Shown here piece after piece: positions 31,062-33,083 of a stretch of DNA of 33,083 nucleotides. The notes below the pieces were generated by a model. The model saw nothing but the letters and a program-made list of their open reading frames with translations. It was not told the DNA's origin and made no database searches. The position numbers were made by a program, and so were the translations under genes. Source of the stretch: DASWVC01 sp036401335 (GTDB lineage Bacteria > Verrucomicrobiota > Verrucomicrobiia > Chthoniobacterales > JAFAMB01); NCBI GenBank assembly GCA_036401335.1, contig DASWVC010000151.1, positions 1-33,083 on the forward strand, given 5' to 3'. The first letter of the stretch is position 1. Every line of letters starts with the position of its first letter.

Positions 31062-31838
31062 TCATTTTCCAGTGTGTTGGGCGGCATCCTCGATCAACGC
31101 CGTCACTTCTTTCGGATGCGAGATGTAAACGGCGTGGCTCGCTCCCTCCACTTCTACCGTGTGGCTGTGCGCCCGCTTGGCGTACATCCGCTCCAGGTCG
31201 GGGTTGATGGTCTTATCGTCCTTCGCCACCAGGTACCAGCTTGGCTTTTCTTTCCAGGCGGGTTTGGTGATGGGCGTCGAGAACACCTTGGCGGCGGTCG
31301 GCATCTGGGCGTGCGCCATGAACTCGGCTTGATCGTGTGGCAGGTCGGCAGCAAAATCTGCCGCAAAGTTGGCTGGGTCCAGGAAGACAAAGCCGTCGGG
31401 TGTCTTGACCAGCGGCCTAGAGGCGTTGGGAAAACGCTTGCCATTGCCCGCTTCGGTCTCGCCTTCTTCCGGCGCGTGCGCGGCGATGTAGACCAACCCC
31501 ACGACGTGCGGGTCAACGCCCGCCTCCGTGATCACAGCCCCGCCGTAACTGTGGCCGACCAGGATGCAAGGACCGTCCTGACGGTCCAGGATCCGCTTGG
31601 CGGCGGCGACATCGTCCTCGAGTGACGTGAGCGGTTGCTGGACCAAAGTGACGTAGTAACCGTCCTTGACGAGCAAGCGGTACACGGATTGCCAGCCCGA
31701 CCCGTCCACGAAGGCGCCGTGCACCAGTACGATGTTTTTAATGGAAGAAGAAGCGGCCTGCGACGGGACGGCAATCCCAATCCAGGTCAGAAAGGCGGCT
31801 GCTGGGGTAAGGTATTTTTTGAAACGTTTCACGGTCAT
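31062..31838 (-). CDS. Exported alpha/beta hydrolase
   Basis: 258 residues. Signal peptide 1-29 (basic MTVKRFKKYL, hydrophobic core, PSQA-A). The fold's marks follow: oxyanion segment VLVHGAF (37-43), nucleophile elbow GHSYGG (95-100) with S97, and the catalytic His in GASHAVYISHP (about 235-245). The acid is probably Asp in VAKDDKTI. The short cap and the HG-AFVDGSGW motif are typical of the esterase/hydroxynitrile-lyase-like group; many relatives are annotated simply as alpha/beta hydrolases. Substrate unknown. It is alone, 264 bases upstream of queF in the same direction. Confidence 0.88.
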   Translation of the reverse strand: MTVKRFKKYLTPAAAFLTWIGIAVPSQAASSSIKNIVLVHGAFVDGSGWQSVYRLLVKDGYYVTLVQQPLTSLEDDVAAAKRILDRQDGPCILVGHSYGGAVITEAGVDPHVVGLVYIAAHAPEEGETEAGNGKRFPNASRPLVKTPDGFVFLDPANFAADFAADLPHDQAEFMAHAQMPTAAKVFSTPITKPAWKEKPSWYLVAKDDKTINPDLERMYAKRAHSHTVEVEGASHAVYISHPKEVTALIEDAAQHTGK

Positions 31839-31990
31839 AAGGTGTTCCCGGTGATCTACCGGTTCTGGCTGAGGTTAGTCGCGTGTCGTGGTGTGATCCA
31901 GCTGGCCGGCACACCGTGCAAGGCAGGTTCCCGGTGCGAGATCATTGGCACGTTAACGCCATGATCCGGCCGGTGCATGCGTGGAGGTTG

Positions 31991-32013
31991 GCTCACCTCG
32001 CTTACGTGTGAGC
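31991..32013. promoter_or_regulatory. Inverted repeat upstream of hicB
   Basis: GCTCAC (31991-31996) and GTGAGC (32008-32013) form a palindrome with an 11-base spacer, about 45 bases before the hicB start. It is a candidate operator for autoregulation, but HicB here lacks an evident DNA-binding domain. Confidence 0.25.
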
Positions 32014-32057
32014 AGTAAACCTTTTATCCCAACTCAGTTTTACGTATTCTCACGGGC

Positions 32058-32318
32058 ATGTCCCGCGTTCCCGAGACTTCTGAGAAACGAGCCACGGCAA
32101 CCTTGACCGCCGTGCTGGAACCGGCTGAAGAAGGTGGGTTTACCGTGAGGCTGAAAGAATTTCCGGAGGTGGTTTCGCAGGGTGAAAATGAGCAAGACGC
32201 GTTGAACAACCTGATCGATGCGCTGAGTCTTTACCTCTCTTGTAAAACGTCCAGTGAACTGCAGGCCGGTCACGTCCGAAAAACAATAACGGACGCCCTT
32301 GAGCTTCAAATGGCGTAG
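32058..32318 (+). CDS. hicB: HicB-family antitoxin
   Basis: 86 residues. After a charged N-terminal extension, residues 13-60 show the partial RNase-H fold of HicB: TLTAVLEPAEEGGFTVRLKEFPEVVSQGENEQDALNNL-x-DALSLYL in outline, with the hallmark GG-F, P-V-SQG and E-DAL-N positions. The usual C-terminal HTH or ribbon-helix-helix is missing; only a short helix remains. HicB neutralises HicA by covering its active site. The hicA gene begins six bases after this stop, in the same frame. Order hicB-hicA is the reverse of the common hicA-hicB. Confidence 0.82.
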   Translation: MSRVPETSEKRATATLTAVLEPAEEGGFTVRLKEFPEVVSQGENEQDALNNLIDALSLYLSCKTSSELQAGHVRKTITDALELQMA

Positions 32319-32806
32319 AGCCCGGTGAAGCGCACAAAGCTCGAAAAGGTTCTTCGCCAACACGGGTGCGAACTCGAGCGCGACAACGGAAAACACACTG
32401 TTTGGCACGACCCGAAAACCGGTAAGAGGTCTACGTCCCCCCGACACACTGAGATCAAAAGACCCACGGCCAAGACGGTTTCAAAAACCTTGGGATAGAC
32501 CCAAGGTTGGCAACCCACTGGACACCGCACCCTACCCCGGCCAGAAGGGATTGCGGGGGTGCCGTTAAGGCAGCACGCCGAAGATGATTTGATTTTCCAT
32601 CTGGTGAAAAGTCGTTGCCGAACCTTCTCAAGGGGAATGCCTTCGCCGGCCGCAAGATAACGCGTGGCTTCGTCAATGCCCACCAGCATTTCTTCGGTAG
32701 CTTCAAATTGCGGTTCACCGTCCAGTTCTTCGATCCGACGATTGATTGTCTGGCGCTCCTCCGCCGTCAATTCGGGAAGCACTTGAATAATTTCCGCTAA
32801 GTTCAT
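32306..32806 (-). CDS. Addiction-module antitoxin-like protein with aberrant C-terminal extension (orphan)
   Basis: The N-terminal 73 residues (about 32806-32588) are a clear small antitoxin: MNLAEIIQVLPELTAEERQ, then INRRIEELDGEP, EEMLVGIDEATRYLAAGEGIPLEKVRQRL and a WKIK end. This is the pattern of addiction-module components that partner RelE/ParE toxins. Beyond that the frame runs on for about 90 residues, antisense through the whole of hicA, with Cys/Ser/Trp-rich sequence unlike a protein domain. The normal stop has probably been lost through a small deletion or frameshift. No toxin gene follows. The real product may end near 32585, so treat this as a partly decayed orphan. Confidence 0.5.
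   Translation of the reverse strand: MNLAEIIQVLPELTAEERQTINRRIEELDGEPQFEATEEMLVGIDEATRYLAAGEGIPLEKVRQRLFTRWKIKSSSACCLNGTPAIPSGRGRVRCPVGCQPWVYPKVFETVLAVGLLISVCRGDVDLLPVFGSCQTVCFPLSRSSSHPCWRRTFSSFVRFTGLYAI
32325..32498 (+). CDS. hicA: HicA-family mRNA interferase toxin
   Basis: 57 residues from GTG 32325 to TAG 32498. It starts KRTKLEKVLRQHGCELER, then DNGKHTVW with H25 at the catalytic histidine position of the GSH/GKH motif, HDPKTGKRSTSPRHTEIKR (the S-PRH-EIK strand typical of HicA) and a final helix. The double-stranded-RNA-binding-like fold cleaves mRNA. It is short and easily missed. Six bases separate it from hicB, which is in the same frame and ends at TAG. All core residues look intact. 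Confidence 0.8.
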   Translation: MKRTKLEKVLRQHGCELERDNGKHTVWHDPKTGKRSTSPRHTEIKRPTAKTVSKTLG

Positions 32807-33011
32807 CTTGAAGGGCCATCATGGGCATGAAGCAAACCGCTCGCTACGGTGCGTTTTGGCTTAAACAAAGGCCGGCATCGCCGTATCACGGCCGCATTCA
32901 GGCGCCAATTGTGATTTAGTGTTTACTCCGAAGGAACGAACCCTTACACGTTTCTTTCGGCTGAAACTCCCCAGATTTCTTTCAGCCGCACCCAATCTTC
33001 TCGACCTTCCC

Positions 33012-33083
33012 ATGCGCCCCCATACCTTTGAATCCCAGCTTGTGACCCGCCGGCGCTTCATCCGAAGCACCGCCGTCTTGACC
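33012..33083 (+). CDS. N-terminus of a Tat-exported protein (partial)
   Basis: ATG 33012 opens a frame that runs off the window: 24 residues with the twin-arginine motif TRRRFIRSTAVLT at 12-24. This is the start of a Tat signal peptide as in exported oxidoreductases and DUF1501-type proteins of Verrucomicrobiota and Planctomycetota. The mature part is outside the window, so the product cannot be named. Confidence 0.65.
   Translation, partial: MRPHTFESQLVTRRRFIRSTAVLT

Noticed and set aside
1..33083. CRISPR array or intact insertion sequence
   Set aside because: No regularly spaced direct repeats and no transposase gene were seen.

Overview
The window is GC-rich bacterial chromosome with densely packed, mostly housekeeping and metabolic genes. 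The best guess for the source is a member of the Verrucomicrobiota. This is an inference from three things: a perfect palindrome containing TGTTC-N4-GAACA, the LexA site described for Verrucomicrobium spinosum; an adenosylcobalamin-dependent ribonucleotide reductase with NrdR boxes; and the general gene set (long DnaX, Rex, Mpl, type 2 ArgC, HTH_17-receiver fusion). No rRNA or ribosomal protein is present to settle it.

Layout. 1-0.9 kb: the tail of an unknown gene and a secreted protein with two DUF3395-like repeats. 1.1-6.0 kb: a complete glutamate/aspartate ABC importer, gltIJKL, strikingly close to the proteobacterial one, followed by an MHS-type MFS symporter. 6.1-7.4 kb: a GNAT/FemAB-like protein. 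7.4-7.85 kb: a non-coding stretch with palindromic repeats, then tRNA-Asn. 8.0-10.25 kb: ybaB and dnaX on the minus strand. 10.3-13.1 kb: a small membrane protein, a BtuF-like protein and a xylose-isomerase-like protein, the last two translationally coupled, then rex. 13.2-13.7 kb: an excisionase-type HTH fused to a receiver domain. 14.0-15.4 kb: fumC. 15.4-18.5 kb: a minus-strand operon argC-mpl-M14 amidase, apparently for murein peptide recycling. 18.7 kb: tRNA-Arg(CCG).

18.9-22.4 kb looks like an accessory block. It holds a broken LacI regulator, a small gene behind a candidate SOS box, a small unknown gene, a gamma-glutamylcyclotransferase-like gene, and an HNH-nuclease/SUKH-like toxin-immunity pair. 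22.5-25.7 kb: a secreted helical protein divergent from a processive family 2 glycosyltransferase and an L,D-transpeptidase. 26.2-29.3 kb: nrdJ, preceded by two NrdR-like boxes that overlap a plausible promoter. 29.7-30.8 kb: queC-queF for queuosine precursor synthesis. 31.1-31.8 kb: a secreted alpha/beta hydrolase. 32.0-32.8 kb: a hicB-hicA toxin-antitoxin pair in antitoxin-first order, convergent with an orphan or decayed addiction-module antitoxin. The window ends in the Tat signal of a truncated gene.

Three threads run through the window. Cobalamin: a BtuF-like protein and the B12-dependent reductase. Cell wall: Mpl, M14 amidase and YkuD transpeptidase. Short intergenic hairpins: a family with a conserved frame and differing but self-complementary stems recurs near 0.1, 6.1, 7.4, 7.75, 25.8 and 29.4 kb. 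The most promising leads for something undescribed are the SOS-box gene at 19.5 kb, the compact nuclease/SUKH cluster at 20.1-22.3 kb, the hairpin family and the HTH-receiver fusion.
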